Shown here one piece after another: positions 20,737-31,632 of a stretch of 64,000 bases of DNA. A model generated the notes under the pieces. The model ran no database searches. It was not told where the DNA came from and saw nothing but the letters and a program-made list of their open reading frames with translations. Position 1 is the stretch's first letter, and each line of letters begins with the position of its first letter. The DNA is taken from assembly GCA_030512335.1 (NCBI GenBank), contig JAULSU010000001.1, positions 4,650,001 to 4,714,000 of the forward strand, in the 5' to 3' direction. A program made the position numbers and the translations under genes. Source of the stretch: Immersiella caudata. Its lineage: Eukaryota > Ascomycota > Sordariomycetes > Sordariales > Lasiosphaeriaceae.

Positions 20737-22845
20737 TCAGTTCCATGACTGCCCCTTGCCTGCAAACCCTCCGCCAAAGCCCTCATCGGCTTTTTTACCA
20801 CCACCGCGTTGCGGTTTGGACTGTGCCGCATCATGTCTTCTCAGCTCTTCGGGTACCTTCGAGATAGACGACTTGGATATTATTTGCCGCAGGTCATACA
20901 GTACGTCGTTGTCTTCAGGCCCCAAGAAGGTGATAGCCACACCACTCTTTCCGGCACGACCGGTACGTCCGATACGATGTGTGTATGACTCAATGCTCAT
21001 AGCCATGTTGAAGTTCACGACCAGCGAGACGTCTGGAACGTCGATACCACGACCAGCAAGATCAGTGGCCACCAAGATATCCGTCTGGCCGTTGCGAAGC
21101 GAAGCCAGGGCAGCTTCACGCTGTTCTTGCGTTTTGCTACCGTGCAAGGTGACCGCTGAGAAGCCCATACCTTTGATGTCCCTGGCCACCATATCACAGT
21201 TTCGCTTGATGTTGACGAAAACAATGATCGGGGGCTTGAACTGTCCGGAGTTGAGGATCTCCTGCAACCGCTTCTTTCGCTTGTCCTCGCCTGCGACAAA
21301 CTCGACGCGCTGCTCGACGGTGTCCACCGCCTCGCCAGCGTTGCCGATGGTGACTATCGCAGGACGCCGGAGGTACTTCTTCGCAATCTTCTCGACCAAC
21401 GGCGGCATCGTCGCCGTGTACATCATCGTCTGCCTGTACCGATCTTTTCCGCCCAGATACTGACTCATTAGCTGGGCGTTTTCTGCGTCGTCTGTATCTG
21501 GTTTCTCGTTTGTTACGGGCATTGCGTCAAGGATTTTGGTAAGTGGCTCCTCGAAGCCCTGGTCGATCATGCGATCTGCTTCATCCATGATGATGTAGCA
21601 ACACTGCGTAAAGACCAAGAGACGTCGCTCAAGACAGTCCACAAGACGACCAGGAGTAGCAACGATGATTTCAGCGCCGTTTCGGAGGGCGAACGCCTGT
21701 TCCTCCAGTGAATGTCCACCGACGATGCTGACAACGGTGAAGCCAAGGGGAGTTGCGAACTTCCTGGCCTCGCTCTCAATTTGCTGCACCAACTCGCGCG
21801 TCGGCGCCAGAATGAGCGCGTATGGTCCGTCATTTTTGTTGACTTCGGTAAGGGGTGGAAGCTCGGAAATGTACACGAGCAGAGGGAGCAAGAAGGCGGC
21901 CGTCTTTCCGGAACCCGTAACGGCCACACCGATGAGATCGCGGGACTGCATTGCAATCGGAATGGCGGCTCTCTGAATGGGCGTTGGTTCGTCGTAACCT
22001 GCGCTTGCCACGATGTCCAGTAGCCTCCTTGGGAGCTTGGACTCCTGCCAACTTCGCATCGGGTCCGGAATGGCACCACCCTTGGTGGCGATGCCAAAGT
22101 TTTCCTTGAAAATACGCCAGTCTCGCTCCTTCATCTCTTCCAAGCTTTTCTCTGACCAATGCTTGCCGAGGTTCTTCCGCTCCGACTGCTTCTTTGCGCG
22201 CTCGTGCTGTTCCAAGAGCTGTCTAGCGCGCTCCTCTCCTGTCTCCCGATCACCACGACGGATGGCATCCGCCTTTCTTTGGATGAGCTCATCAGTCATC
22301 TCGTAGCCCCCAAGTCTGACTAAAGGCTCGAGCCGTTCGGCATAAATAGGGTCGAATGGCCTGCTGGTATCATCATCAGCGTCCCAATCAAAGTTGAATT
22401 TGTTCGCCGCAGTCCTCCTCCTCTTCTTCTTCGCTGAAAACGTGGATTGGTTCACCACAGGACCCATGTATCGAGCTCGGAGGTCCGCCTCATCCTTGCT
22501 TTCCATTTTCAGCCTGCGCTCCTCGTCGTCGTTATGGCCGCGCTTCCTGTCCTGTCGACCCCCGTTCCTGTTTTCCCTCTCGCCGTTCGTTTGGCGCATA
22601 GCCTTTGGACCTGTTGGAATGGTCCCGTCGGGTTCCGCAGGGCGTTCAGTGCGTTTTGAGGACTTCTGTGCCAGCCGTGCAGCTTCTTTTGCTTCGCGTT
22701 CGGCCTCTTCCTTTTCTTCTTGCTCCTTTTGAAGACGTTCGCGTTCCTTCTTGGGTATAAACCGAGGTTTAGAGGCGAGTGCTTCTTCTGCTTTCTTCTG
22801 CTGGAGCAGCGCGGCCAGATCAGGCGGCAACTTTCGCTGCGACAT
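20737..22845 (-). CDS. PRP28: DEAD-box RNA helicase Prp28, U5 snRNP splicing factor
   Basis: This is an intronless frame of 702 residues. The N-terminal 240 residues are charged and partly helical (ERERLQKEQEEKEEAERE), including RRRTAANKFNFDWDADDDT, a Prp28/DDX23 hallmark. The helicase core has the Q motif PTPIQ (287-291), GSGKT (311-315), PTREL (348-352), DEAD (421-424), TAT (477-479) in place of the common SAT, and HRIGRTGR (623-630). The Gly-rich tail ends GQSWN. Prp28 exchanges U1 for U6 at the 5' splice site before spliceosome activation. The start at 22845 is supported by the conserved MSQRKLPPDLAALL beginning. mL59 is divergent, 396 bp away. Confidence 0.96.
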   Translation of the reverse strand: MSQRKLPPDLAALLQQKKAEEALASKPRFIPKKERERLQKEQEEKEEAEREAKEAARLAQKSSKRTERPAEPDGTIPTGPKAMRQTNGERENRNGGRQDRKRGHNDDEERRLKMESKDEADLRARYMGPVVNQSTFSAKKKRRRTAANKFNFDWDADDDTSRPFDPIYAERLEPLVRLGGYEMTDELIQRKADAIRRGDRETGEERARQLLEQHERAKKQSERKNLGKHWSEKSLEEMKERDWRIFKENFGIATKGGAIPDPMRSWQESKLPRRLLDIVASAGYDEPTPIQRAAIPIAMQSRDLIGVAVTGSGKTAAFLLPLLVYISELPPLTEVNKNDGPYALILAPTRELVQQIESEARKFATPLGFTVVSIVGGHSLEEQAFALRNGAEIIVATPGRLVDCLERRLLVFTQCCYIIMDEADRMIDQGFEEPLTKILDAMPVTNEKPDTDDAENAQLMSQYLGGKDRYRQTMMYTATMPPLVEKIAKKYLRRPAIVTIGNAGEAVDTVEQRVEFVAGEDKRKKRLQEILNSGQFKPPIIVFVNIKRNCDMVARDIKGMGFSAVTLHGSKTQEQREAALASLRNGQTDILVATDLAGRGIDVPDVSLVVNFNMAMSIESYTHRIGRTGRAGKSGVAITFLGPEDNDVLYDLRQIISKSSISKVPEELRRHDAAQSKPQRGGGKKADEGFGGGFAGKGQSWN

Positions 22846-23241
22846 GGTGCTTCGGAACGATTCGATGAGTCTTGTGCTTCAGCGTTTTTCGATGCGAGTG
22901 CGCAAGGTGACACCTTATAAGGTATGTGCCAAGCGAAAGCTTAGGGAAGCAAACAGAATCCTGGATAAGGCTGACAAAGCGCCCTCTGGTGATGTGGTTG
23001 TCGCGTGTGTTCAAAACGGTTCGAGAAGCATGGAAACTTTGCCCATGCTGAGCTGCTGAATAGCGGCGGAGACCAACTGAATAACCATTGCGGTTCTCGC
23101 CGCGTTGCCGGCGGCAGCTTTTTTTTGCAGGGTTAGGGTTGTACTCACCATCGTCGATCGCCTGGAACTTTTTTGGCTACGAGCACTGGGGACATCACTC
23201 GCGTTCACGAACGACATCGACCCTCGTCAAACAACCTCACA
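22846..23241. promoter_or_regulatory. Short bidirectional promoter, Prp28 / mL59, with palindrome and telobox pair
   Basis: A perfect 12-bp palindrome ACCTTATAAGGT (22912-22923) lies 67-78 bp before the Prp28 start. AGGGTTAGGGTT (23129-23140), two TTAGGG units, lies about 100 bp before the mL59 start. Tbf1-like proteins bind TTAGGG-type sites at ribosomal protein promoters in fungi that lack Rap1 control; that use is inferred here. Confidence 0.5.
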
Positions 23242-23884
23242 ATGGCGACGATCGCGCAGAAGAATATACAGCTGGCGCTTGCGCTCCCAGCAAGACTGCG
23301 GACTTTCTTCGCGCGCTACCCTCCCGCCTCGATCCTTCCTGAGGGCGCAGACCCCGAAACGTCGAAGACGCCCTACCAGCAAGTCGCACCCAATCCCTTC
23401 CAGTCGACAAAGCACCCTGTAACAGGGAAATGGCACGACCCCAAATACTCTCTCCGGCGACAGGCTGAGCTGGTTAAGTTGGCGCGGAAACATCACGTCG
23501 AAGAGCTGTTGCCCTTCACCGTCAAGGGCACCGAGGAGAGGTTACGGAAGAGAGTCGAGCTCGGTCTGCGCGTCAAGGGTACTGGTGTTGGCCAAAAGGT
23601 CAAGGGTCATAAGCACGAGAGACAATTGGTGGCCAAGTATGTTTGCATTGCCATCGAGACACTCGAGCTGCCTCAATTGTTGGAAAAGCTGCTGACGTTT
23701 GCCTAAGAATGGAGAAGAGGAGACAGGCCATGTTGGAGATGCCGGATCTCATCAGGGAATGGAAGAAGGTAAGCACCCCCTTTGGCGTCATACCGCCCCC
23801 CCCCCCTTCCCGGTCAGGGCTCTAATAAATGACGTTTAGGTTGGAAGGCGGAACTGGGAGAAGTATCCCAAAAATGCATCATGA
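23242..23884 (+). CDS. Mitochondrial large ribosomal subunit protein mL59 (fungal Mrpl25)
   Basis: Three exons (23242-23636, 23708-23768, 23840-23884) give 166 residues. Introns are 71 nt each (GTATGT...TAAG and GTAAGC...TTTAG), the first with CTGAC before the acceptor. The protein runs from MATIAQKNIQLALALPARL through FQSTKHPVTGKWHDPKYSLRR and a basic VKGTGVGQKVKGHKHER stretch to a C-terminus ending WEKYPKNAS. This matches the fungal-specific mL59 family of the mitoribosome. The N-terminus is amphipathic, fitting mitochondrial import. An upstream in-frame ATG at 23173 exists but the conserved start is 23242. Intron 2 contains an 11-C run (23796-23806). Confidence 0.92.
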
Positions 23885-24385
23885 TCGCTCCGTGGGATCG
23901 CTTCCAGTCACTGTTACATATAGAATGTATTACCAGCATGAACAACATCTCGAGAATGGTCTCGCGGCGCTCTGCTGCAGGCCCAGACAGTTTGTACGAG
24001 TTACTCACAAGACGAGAAGCGTCTTTTGGCCTTCACTCAGTTGGCCTTGGCTCCAGGTCCAACTACGCCACTTTGTCCTTCTGGTTAAAGCTTTCCAAAA
24101 GGCCCCTCTTACATTGCACGAACTCGAACATCTCCGATTTCCTTCTCCTACTTATGATGCCCAAGGGGCCTTAACTCTGTCAGGGGCTGCTTGTCGACTA
24201 TCGATCCTTTTTGAACCACGGATTGCCATGAGAGACCAGACACCCACGTGATCTAGACCCTGAATTTTTCTGTGGCTTATTCGCATCTCCTCCAGCTCAT
24301 CCCGGATCTGTTCCATCTCAACCACACTTCAGGAGCAGCAACACCAAGGCGCAACTCAAGGAGGGCCTGGTTTCACGACACCACC
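23885..24385. other. Intergenic region upstream of Dph4
   Basis: About 0.5 kb lies between two plus-strand genes. It holds CACGTGAT at 24245-24252, about 135 bp before the Dph4 start. No gene is supported. Confidence 0.45.
24245..24252. promoter_or_regulatory. CACGTGAT site upstream of Dph4
   Basis: This CACGTGAT lies about 134 bp before the Dph4 start codon and is the same octamer as at 5632. Its position fits a proximal promoter element. The binding factor is not known. Confidence 0.4.
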
Positions 24386-24943
24386 ATGTCTGCAACCAAC
24401 CCACCAACTTACTACGAAATTCTCAACCTCTCTTCCCTCACCACATCCCAACAGCCTAATCCCTCTCAGTTCATCAAACGCGCCTACCGCCGCGCCCTCC
24501 TCTCCCACCATCCCGACAAAAAGTCCACCAACGCTACCCCCTCAGCCACAGCATCACCCACCTTCACAATCGACCAAATATCCGCCGCCTACGCCATCCT
24601 CTCTAACACTACCTCCCGCGCCTCCTACGACAAGCTCCTCCTCACCACAAGCTCCTCCACCACCCCCCTCCCCTCCCAATTCCAAACCGGCATCGAAACT
24701 ATCGACCTCGACGATCTTGAGTATGACACATCCAAGGAGGAATGGTACCGTCCCTGTCGCTGCGGCAACGCCCGCGGGTATCGCTTTGGCGAGGCCGACC
24801 TGGAAGACTCCGCAGATCTCGGGGAGTTGATGGTGGGATGCGTGGACTGTAGTCTATGGTTAAGGGTACAGTTTGCTGTTATGGCCGATGAGGAGGAGCT
24901 TGTTGGGGAGGACGTTAACCAAGTTCGGGTTGGGGGTAGCTAG
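24386..24943 (+). CDS. DPH4: Diphthamide biosynthesis J-protein Dph4/Jjj3
   Basis: This is a single exon of 185 residues. An N-terminal J domain has YYEILNLSS, the HPD motif in SHHPDKK (near residue 40) and a helix ending AYAILSNTTSRASYDKLL. A C-terminal CSL-type zinc finger has CRCG and CVDCSLWLRV, with WYRPCRCGNARGYRF in between. This J-plus-CSL order defines Dph4, which helps the Dph3/Dph1-Dph2 iron-sulphur enzymes modify eEF2 histidine to diphthamide. The J-domain start is at 24386; an in-frame Met at 24272 would add a leader of no family similarity. Confidence 0.93.
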   Translation: MSATNPPTYYEILNLSSLTTSQQPNPSQFIKRAYRRALLSHHPDKKSTNATPSATASPTFTIDQISAAYAILSNTTSRASYDKLLLTTSSSTTPLPSQFQTGIETIDLDDLEYDTSKEEWYRPCRCGNARGYRFGEADLEDSADLGELMVGCVDCSLWLRVQFAVMADEEELVGEDVNQVRVGGS

Positions 24944-25588
24944 CACTGGGTCTGAGGAGGCAAATGAGTGTTTACTCTTCTTACTTTTTTTCTAAAGAAA
25001 AAAAAACTACGCCGCGCAAGGAGTAGCAACTAGATGTAAAGAGGATAGAGGCCGTTTAGCGAATGGCGTTACACAATGCACGCGGCTACGATCTCGGAAC
25101 ATGTGCGTGTCTCGGCTTGGCCCACGTAAGATTGACTGCATACACGAAAGATGCCGAAAAGGGTGCCCCATGACTGCAGCCGGTACCATACGACGGAGTG
25201 CTGAAATCAACAAGGGCAACTGCCGAGCGAGGTTGGATCAACGTTGGCTCTCGGAGCCGCACGACACGAGCCAAGTCGGACCTGAACATGGGCGTCCTGC
25301 TTCAATGAGAAGAGGGTTTTGGGTTTTATTGTCCAGACGATCTTTAGGTTGTTGAGAGTCTAAAAGGCAAGCCATCTGAGAAAGAAACCCCTCCAAATGC
25401 TCTGCTCCCTAGCCCTCGGCCATTACTAGAAATCGCCAGCAAGGTGTTAACTCTGTGTATTTGCGTAAAACATGCAAAGCCACTAGGGGGATCTCCAGCC
25501 AGCACTCCAAAGACACCATTTCCACCGGGTTTACCAAGATCAACCAGGGTTATCACGATTGTAAGACCACGGAAATGTATGACACCGC
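24944..25588. other. Convergent 3' intergenic region
   Basis: This 645-bp gap lies between the Dph4 and 14-3-3 stop codons. T/A-rich sequence at 24975-25010 may hold the Dph4 polyadenylation region. No gene was seen. Confidence 0.4.
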
Positions 25589-26601
25589 TCACTCAGCCTT
25601 GGGCTCCTCTGCCGCCGGCGCATCAGCCTTGGGCTCCTCGGGGGCAGCCTCCTGGGCGGCAGCCGCCGGCTCCGCCTCAGACGAAGTCCAGAGAGTCTGC
25701 AATGTACGTTAGCCATAACCTTGGTGCTCCGCGACTGGTTCTAACATACCAGGTTGTCACGGAGAAGCTGCATGATGAGGGTCGAGTCCTTGTAGCTCTC
25801 CTCACTCAATGTATCGAGCTCTGCGAGTTTATCGTTAGAACCCTGCTTACTTAACGCAACTTGTCCTGTTGGACTCACCAGCAATGGCGTCATCGAAAGC
25901 CTGCTTGGCCAGGTGGCAAGCCTGATCGGGAGCGTTGAGGATCTCGTAGTAGAAGACAGAGAAGTTGAGGGCGAGACCAAGGCGGATGGGGTGGGTAGGA
26001 GGAAGTTCGGTCTGTGCAACCTCGGTGGCAGACTTGTAGGCCTCAAGGGACTTGTCGGCAGAGTCCTTGCGCTTGTCGCCAACGGCGAACTCGGCGAGGT
26101 AGCGGTGGTAGTCACCCTTCCTGCAAGGCATTAGACAAGCAAAGGATGGGCAGCGGGAATCAGCACGCACATCTTGTGGTAAAACACCTTGGACTCGCCG
26201 GACTTGGCAGAAGGAATGAGGTGCTTGTCAAGAACGGAGAGAATATCTTCGCAGATCTGGGCGAGCTCGGCCTCGATCTTCTGGCGGTACTCTTTGATGA
26301 GGCCAACCTGGGTAGAGTTGCCCTTGGACTCCTCCTTCTGCTCGATAGAGGTGACGATTCTCCACGACGCGCGGCGGGCACCGATAACGTTCTTGTAGGC
26401 GACGGAAAGAAGATTCCGCTCCTCGACAGTCAGGTCGCGGTCCTCGGAGGCAACCTTCTTCATCTGATCAACCATCTCTGTTTACAGGAATTCTCCGTCA
26501 GCCTCGAGGTAGCGTCCCTTGTGCGTCCAAGTGAACATACCCTCATAGCGCTCGGCCTGCTCGGCCAGCTTGGCCAGGTAGACAGCATCTTCGTGACCCA
26601 T
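25589..26601 (-). CDS. 14-3-3 protein (Bmh type)
   Basis: Five exons (26601-26541, 26477-26171, 26120-25879, 25820-25750, 25696-25589) give 262 residues. Introns are 63, 50, 58 and 53 nt, with donors GTATGT, GTGCGT, GTGAGT and GTATGT. The rebuilt protein begins MGHEDAVYLAKLAEQAERYEE and has the phosphopeptide-groove elements: Lys in MVDQMKKV, RRASWR in helix 3, DYHRYLAEF and LALNFSVFYYEI. The C-terminal tail is acidic and Ala/Pro-rich (AAPEEPKADAPAAEEP). 14-3-3 dimers bind phosphorylated Ser/Thr partners in signalling and cell cycle. Each exon join is in frame and uses standard GT-AG ends. Confidence 0.96.
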
Positions 26602-28584
26602 TTTGGCGGTGGTAATCTGGAAAGTGCGAGTTAGCGACAGTCAACAAGCGCGGAGCCGGAGTCGGCCGTGTCGGTGAGCACCCTATCGGGAAAACTCTGA
26701 AACACAACAGCAATGAAAGGGACAGAGCGAGTGGCAGAAGTAAGGTAGGCGCGTGGATTAGTCGGAAACCAGGTCTTCTGCGATGCTGCGGTGAATGCGC
26801 CGGTGCTGACTTCATGACTAGAATCGGAGGCTCCCCGCTCGCGGTGGGGCACTCGCAGCCTGGCTGGCGGCGTGTCGCGCTGAGAAGCAGCAGCGGTGGC
26901 ATCGCGGCGGAATCTGACGCAATTGGGCCTCGGGCTCGAGACAACGGGGCCGCAGCGATGGCTGCCTCAGAGTGAGGGCCAGAGGTGTCGCATCCGCGAT
27001 GACGACAGGGCGAGGAGCGGTGCAGCAGGTATCGTGGTGGGCGGCGGAACGGGACGACGCAGACATACCTGTACGAAGCAAGAAGATTGTGGCGGGCGAA
27101 ATAGTTCGGCGGAAGTGGTAAAATCAACGGGATTTCAACGGAAACCGACGACGCAGTAGTGGTAGCTTTTTTGGTGGTGAGGGGGGAAAGATGGGGACTG
27201 ATTTTGGAGGTAAAGTTGGAAATGCGGGAGAAGGGGTTGACAAGGCGAGGAAGCGACAACACAAGGCGGGATGCCGTGCGCTGAAGTTTGGCTGGCCACT
27301 TCAGGTCCAGTGTTTGGACCCAGCAACCTCAGGTCTCCTTTCATTCACCCACACCACGTGACGAAAAGTACGTCACTGGCCCGCCCAAATGTCCGCTATC
27401 ACGCAACTTGGAAGCCTGGCTTTCCCGTTGCAGACTCTTGTTGGTGCTGTTCGCCGCACACCTGTTGTTCCAGCTGTTCTGTCGCGCCTGTCTGTCTATT
27501 CCTCGCGCTGCTGCGCCTTCCTCGCCAACTTGATGACCGCCTGCAGGATCAACCGAAGAAGCTTCAACCCTTGACCCCTCTTGGTCCACCCCAGCGCGTT
27601 TCGATCCAGGCCCTCAACTGAAAGAGCAGAGAGGCCTTGTCGCTCGTCTCCGAGCCACAACTTGCGCATAGTCGACTACGTTTCATTCATGCAGCTGATT
27701 ACCAGGCCTGCTCTGGAGGGCTAGTGTACCGGGCGAATTCAAGGTGAGGAACGAGACAGCGATCTGAGGCTTTCACCTTGTTGGATTCTATCTCCTTCCA
27801 TTAGAACCAGGAGCTTAGACCCCTCATGAGCTGCCCTTGAGCTTCAAAGAACAGGGATGCACCTCATGCCAAATGAATATGAAATTGCTACGGCAGAGAT
27901 GCACTCCATTGGCCCCTTTCTGGGGTATCCTCAACAAGATGTTATCAAAGACGACCGCGCGCAAGCACTCGGCTGAGTCCCTACGACGGGAATACAGTCA
28001 TCGGAGAAGGGAATCCTAATGAGCAGAGCCGTTTCTCCCAGTGGTCATACCCCCCACAGATATGACATCTCAGCCCAGCCCCAACGCCCCAGAGGTTTAT
28101 CTTGGCAAAACAACATCACAACGGTCCCGCTGCTTTGGAAGAGCATCCCGCCCTAATCTAGCGCATACATCGAACAAATCTCCGCGTACCCGATGCTTGA
28201 ACAGCGCGAGGATGAGGCTGAGATCGGAAGAGTAGCCGCCCTCCACTGTCCAGGAGCAAAAACAGGAAGTGCGGGGCAACAGCTGCCCTACACAGGATGC
28301 AAACGAGCGGGCTGCCCCACCAACCCGGCCTGATCTCCCCCGTTCGAGCTAGTTGATGCCTGAGGCCTCATCTGCCGTAACAGCCGATGCCAAGCCGCGC
28401 AACTGAGCTTTGTCCCGCAACCCTGGAAGCTTGACGTTACTCCCTTTTCGAAAGCTCTTTCGAGACATCACACCACCAACCAAACGAACCCATTACCAAG
28501 TATACACAAGCCGTGAAAAGGGCTTCCTTCCACCGCCGATTTCTTCCTACACACTCAATCAAACCCAATCAAACCCCCGTCAAT
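26602..28584. other. Divergent intergenic region (14-3-3 / Inh1)
   Basis: Nearly 2 kb lie between divergent starts. CACGTGAC occurs at 27355-27362, 0.75 kb upstream of 14-3-3. A 61-codon plus frame at 27389 has a presequence-like composition, but no splice continuation or family match supports it. C/A-rich leader sequence precedes Inh1 (28470-28584). Confidence 0.45.
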
Positions 28585-29084
28585 ATGCTTCGCATGTCCC
28601 TCACAAAGGCTGCCCGCTCGACCGCCATCCTGCGCACCTTCTCGACCTCGGCGCGCACGATGGCCGCCGGCGACACCGGCTCTCCCCCGAAGACCGGTGG
28701 TCTAGGGTACGTCTAACCCCTTTTCCCATTCCCTATCCTACCCTGTCTCCCGGAACACCTCACGATAACCTCTTCTCCGGATCTCTACGTCATCCACTGT
28801 CGGCCCAAAACATCGCAGCTAACCAAGTCGACCGCGGACCAGGGATGCCTTCCAAAAACGCGAGCGCGCCCAGGAGGAGATGTTCATCCGCAAGGCCGAG
28901 AAGGAGAAGCTCCTCCAGCTCAAGGAGAAGATCAAGGCGCAGCAGGAGCACCTCCAGCAGCTGTCCGATCACATGTGCGTATATTTCCCACTCGAACATC
29001 CCGAGGGAGTGAGATAAGGGGATCGGTGACTGACGCAACTACAGCGAGGATATGACCAAGGAGCAGGGCGGCGAGCAGAACTAA
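28585..29084 (+). CDS. INH1: Mitochondrial F1F0-ATPase inhibitor (Inh1/IF1)
   Basis: Three exons (28585-28706, 28843-28974, 29045-29084; introns 136 and 70 nt) give 97 residues. The N-terminus is a mitochondrial presequence rich in Arg/Ser/Ala (MLRMSLTKAARSTAILRTFS). The mature part has the inhibitory segment DAFQKRERAQEEMFIRKAEK, followed by a coiled-coil helix (LLQLKEKIKAQQEHLQQL) and a short acidic end. IF1 binds the F1 catalytic interface when the matrix becomes acid and blocks ATP hydrolysis. The last exon adds only EDMTKEQGGEQN, so the frame visible in exon 1 alone misses most of the protein. Confidence 0.93.
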
Positions 29085-29480
29085 GCTGCGACAAACGTCT
29101 AATCATCCAGTATCATAGACGAGGCATCGATGAGCCCTTTTCTTGGGGGGCGAGAGAGCTGTGTAGTAAATAGTAGCATGGAGGTAGCTGGACCAGCACC
29201 AGACGGCTTGGCTGCAAAGCCCGTCTTGAACTCAACTCGCCTTGTCAATTGAGATTGCTGTTGACGTCAACGACGAGGGAAAGATTACTCTCCATTTAGC
29301 TGTACAATTACAATAAACCATGCATCATATTTGCGACGCCGGCTTTTCCTCCAAGAAGCTTCAGGCTTCGCCTCTCATCCTAGTTGCTGGGTCACAATGC
29401 GGATTTCCGCTCGGCTCATGCTATCTACTCCTACAGCAACATTGCTATCCTCGCCTTGCATGCGCGCCCTCATCGGTACA
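29085..29480. other. Convergent 3' intergenic region
   Basis: This 396-bp gap separates the Inh1 and Nsp1 stop codons. The palindrome TTGACGTCAA at 29261-29270 looks like a CRE site, but it sits between two 3' ends. No gene was seen. Confidence 0.45.
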
Positions 29481-31632
29481 TCAACGTCCACCTCTGTAGG
29501 ACCGATAGAAACTGTCTGCAGCATCCGACTCTCCAAAGCCGGCGCTTGCGCCCATATTTCCGCTTGCCTTCTGAGCAGCAGCAACCTTGGACTGCAACGC
29601 CGAAGCGTTGGTGTCGATCCACTGCAGCTGAACAAGGTGTCCATTCAGAACGCGGACAATTTGGCTCAACTGCGCGCATACAGGTCAGCGTTTTCCCACA
29701 CGACAATGAAATAAATTTCAAGGGGCTTACTGGATCGTCAGGTTTGCTCCCCTTGCTCAAGCCAGCCGACATATCGTTGATATCCTTGATCATCTTCGTA
29801 AGGTCCTTGCCCATATCATCAAGGCGGTCCGTCAGCTTCTCCGCCAACTTGTAGGTGCGCTCCCTCTCTTGATCCGGTCCCGCAATCTGCTCGTTGGTGC
29901 CCATTTGCTTGACGAACAGCTCATTGAGTTCCGTCTCGTACCGATCGAGCCAGGCCGAGAGCTCGTCTTGTTGGCTCTCAACACCAGCGAGTTGGCGCTC
30001 GATTTCATTGCTGGCCCTCTCGGCCTCATAGGTGCTGGTGTACAGCTTCTGGATCTTCTCTCCGTTTTGAACAAGCATGCGGTCCCACTCGGCAACCTTC
30101 GACGCCTGGTCTTTGAATTCCTTCTGGTATTTAGAGAGGTCCGTGGCCCAGCGAGTGATGATTTCATCCATCGTCTTATTTTTGAGCCGCGGAAGCTGGG
30201 ACTGGGGGCCCATAGTCGACGCCGTCAGAGCGGCAGCAGTCGCAGCAGTCTTTCCATCTTGTGTCGTTGACGTTGTGACCGCAGTAGGCTTGGCGCCAAA
30301 TAGGCCTGATGTGGTGGTAGTCGCGGTGGTTGAGGCGGACGTAGTGCCGGGGGCAGTTGTAGTAATAGTTCCAGGTGTGGCGGTGGCGGCTGGCTTGGTC
30401 CCAAAGAGACCGCCTGGCGCCGGAGTTGTGGCAGTGGTGGTTGCTGCGGGTGGTGCGGGGGCAGTCGATGCCGTGCCTCCTCCAAACAGACCGCCAGTGG
30501 GTGTCGGTGTTGACGTAGCAGAAGCGACTGTTGTAGCGGCCGCAGTTGAGTTGGCCGGTGCAGTGGCCGCTGGCATTGCTCCAAATAGCGGTTTAGCTGC
30601 CGGGGTCGACGAGGAAGCAGCAGCGCCGCCCAGAAGCCCACCTCCAGCCGGTTTCGAGCCGTAGAGACTTGGCGTGCCGGCAGCCGTAGTCGCAGGCGGT
30701 GCAGCCGCAGTAGAGGTAGAGCCCGCCTGGGTATTGCCAAACAACCCGCCGGTCGTGGATCCAGTGGCGGCCGCCTGAGTACCGCCAAACAGCCCTCCGA
30801 CCGTACTTCCAGAGGCGGTAGAAGCAGCCGGTTTGGCACCACCAAACAAGGATGTACCTGAAGCTGCCGCAGGAGTTGATGCCGCAGCGGGTGTCGCCGT
30901 TTGGCCAAACAGTCCACCTGAAAGAGTCGTGGAAGAGGTCACCGCCGGCTTAGCCCCCCCAAAGAGGCCGCTGACAGCAGGTTTCGAGTCACCGCTGGCT
31001 GGAGGGAGACCAGCAGGCGTGGTTGACCCAAACGCGCCAAAGGTTGGCTTTGCTGGCGTAGACTGATTTCCACCGAGGTTACCAAATAGGCTGCCTCCCG
31101 AACCCCCCGATGGCGTTGTCACAGATCCTAGCTGAGGAGCTCCAGAAGTAGCGGGCGCCGCTCCGAAGAGTCCTCCAGTTGCTGGGGCGTTGGTGGCCGG
31201 TGTGGTGGTTTTGCCGCCAAAAAGGCCTCCCGCTGCTGGAGTAGCAGAGGCACTGGCAGTAGCAGCCGGCGTCGTCGACGCACCTCCAAACAGAGAGCCG
31301 GCAGGCTTGCTAGTGTTCCCGAACAAACTCGTTGTTGCTCCTCCACCAGTGCTCGCCCCGGCAGCGCCGAGACCGCCCGATGGAGCCGGGGTCGAGGTAC
31401 CGCTGGCGGGTTTACTTCCAAAAAGACCTCCTGTCGTTGCCGGCTGTGAGAACAAGCCTCCGGTGGCCGGCTGTGTCGTAGCCGGTGTTGTTGTGCCAAA
31501 CGAGAAGCTCGGTGGGCCAGTCGTCGAAGCGGATCCGAAAAGTCCCCCCGTCGCTGGGGCGGTTGCCGGTTTCGCAGGGTTAGATGCGCCGCTGGAGCTG
31601 GTACCCCCGGTTCCGCCAAATGTAAAAGACAT
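29481..31632 (-). CDS. NSP1: FG nucleoporin Nsp1 (Nup62 homologue)
   Basis: Two exons (31632-29731 and 29669-29481; intron GTAAGC...GCAG, 61 nt) give 696 residues. The first roughly 460 residues are low-complexity Ser/Thr/Ala/Pro/Gly sequence with about 17 LFG units (GGLFGS, GSLFGG, GGLFGT). The C-terminal third is the Nsp1_C coiled coil, from LKNKTMDEIITRW through YQKEFKDQASKVAEWDRML to LSQIVRVLNGHL after the junction, ending RSYRGGR. Nsp1 lines the nuclear pore channel and anchors the Nup82 and Nup57 complexes. The repeat domain reads openly on the opposite strand only because of base composition. Confidence 0.95.

Noticed and set aside
27389..27574. 61-codon plus frame with mitochondrial-presequence-like composition
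   Set aside because: No downstream exon, donor or family match supports it; it may be chance in a 2-kb intergenic region.
29261..29270. TTGACGTCAA as a CRE-type promoter element
   Set aside because: It lies between two converging 3' ends, not upstream of any supported start.
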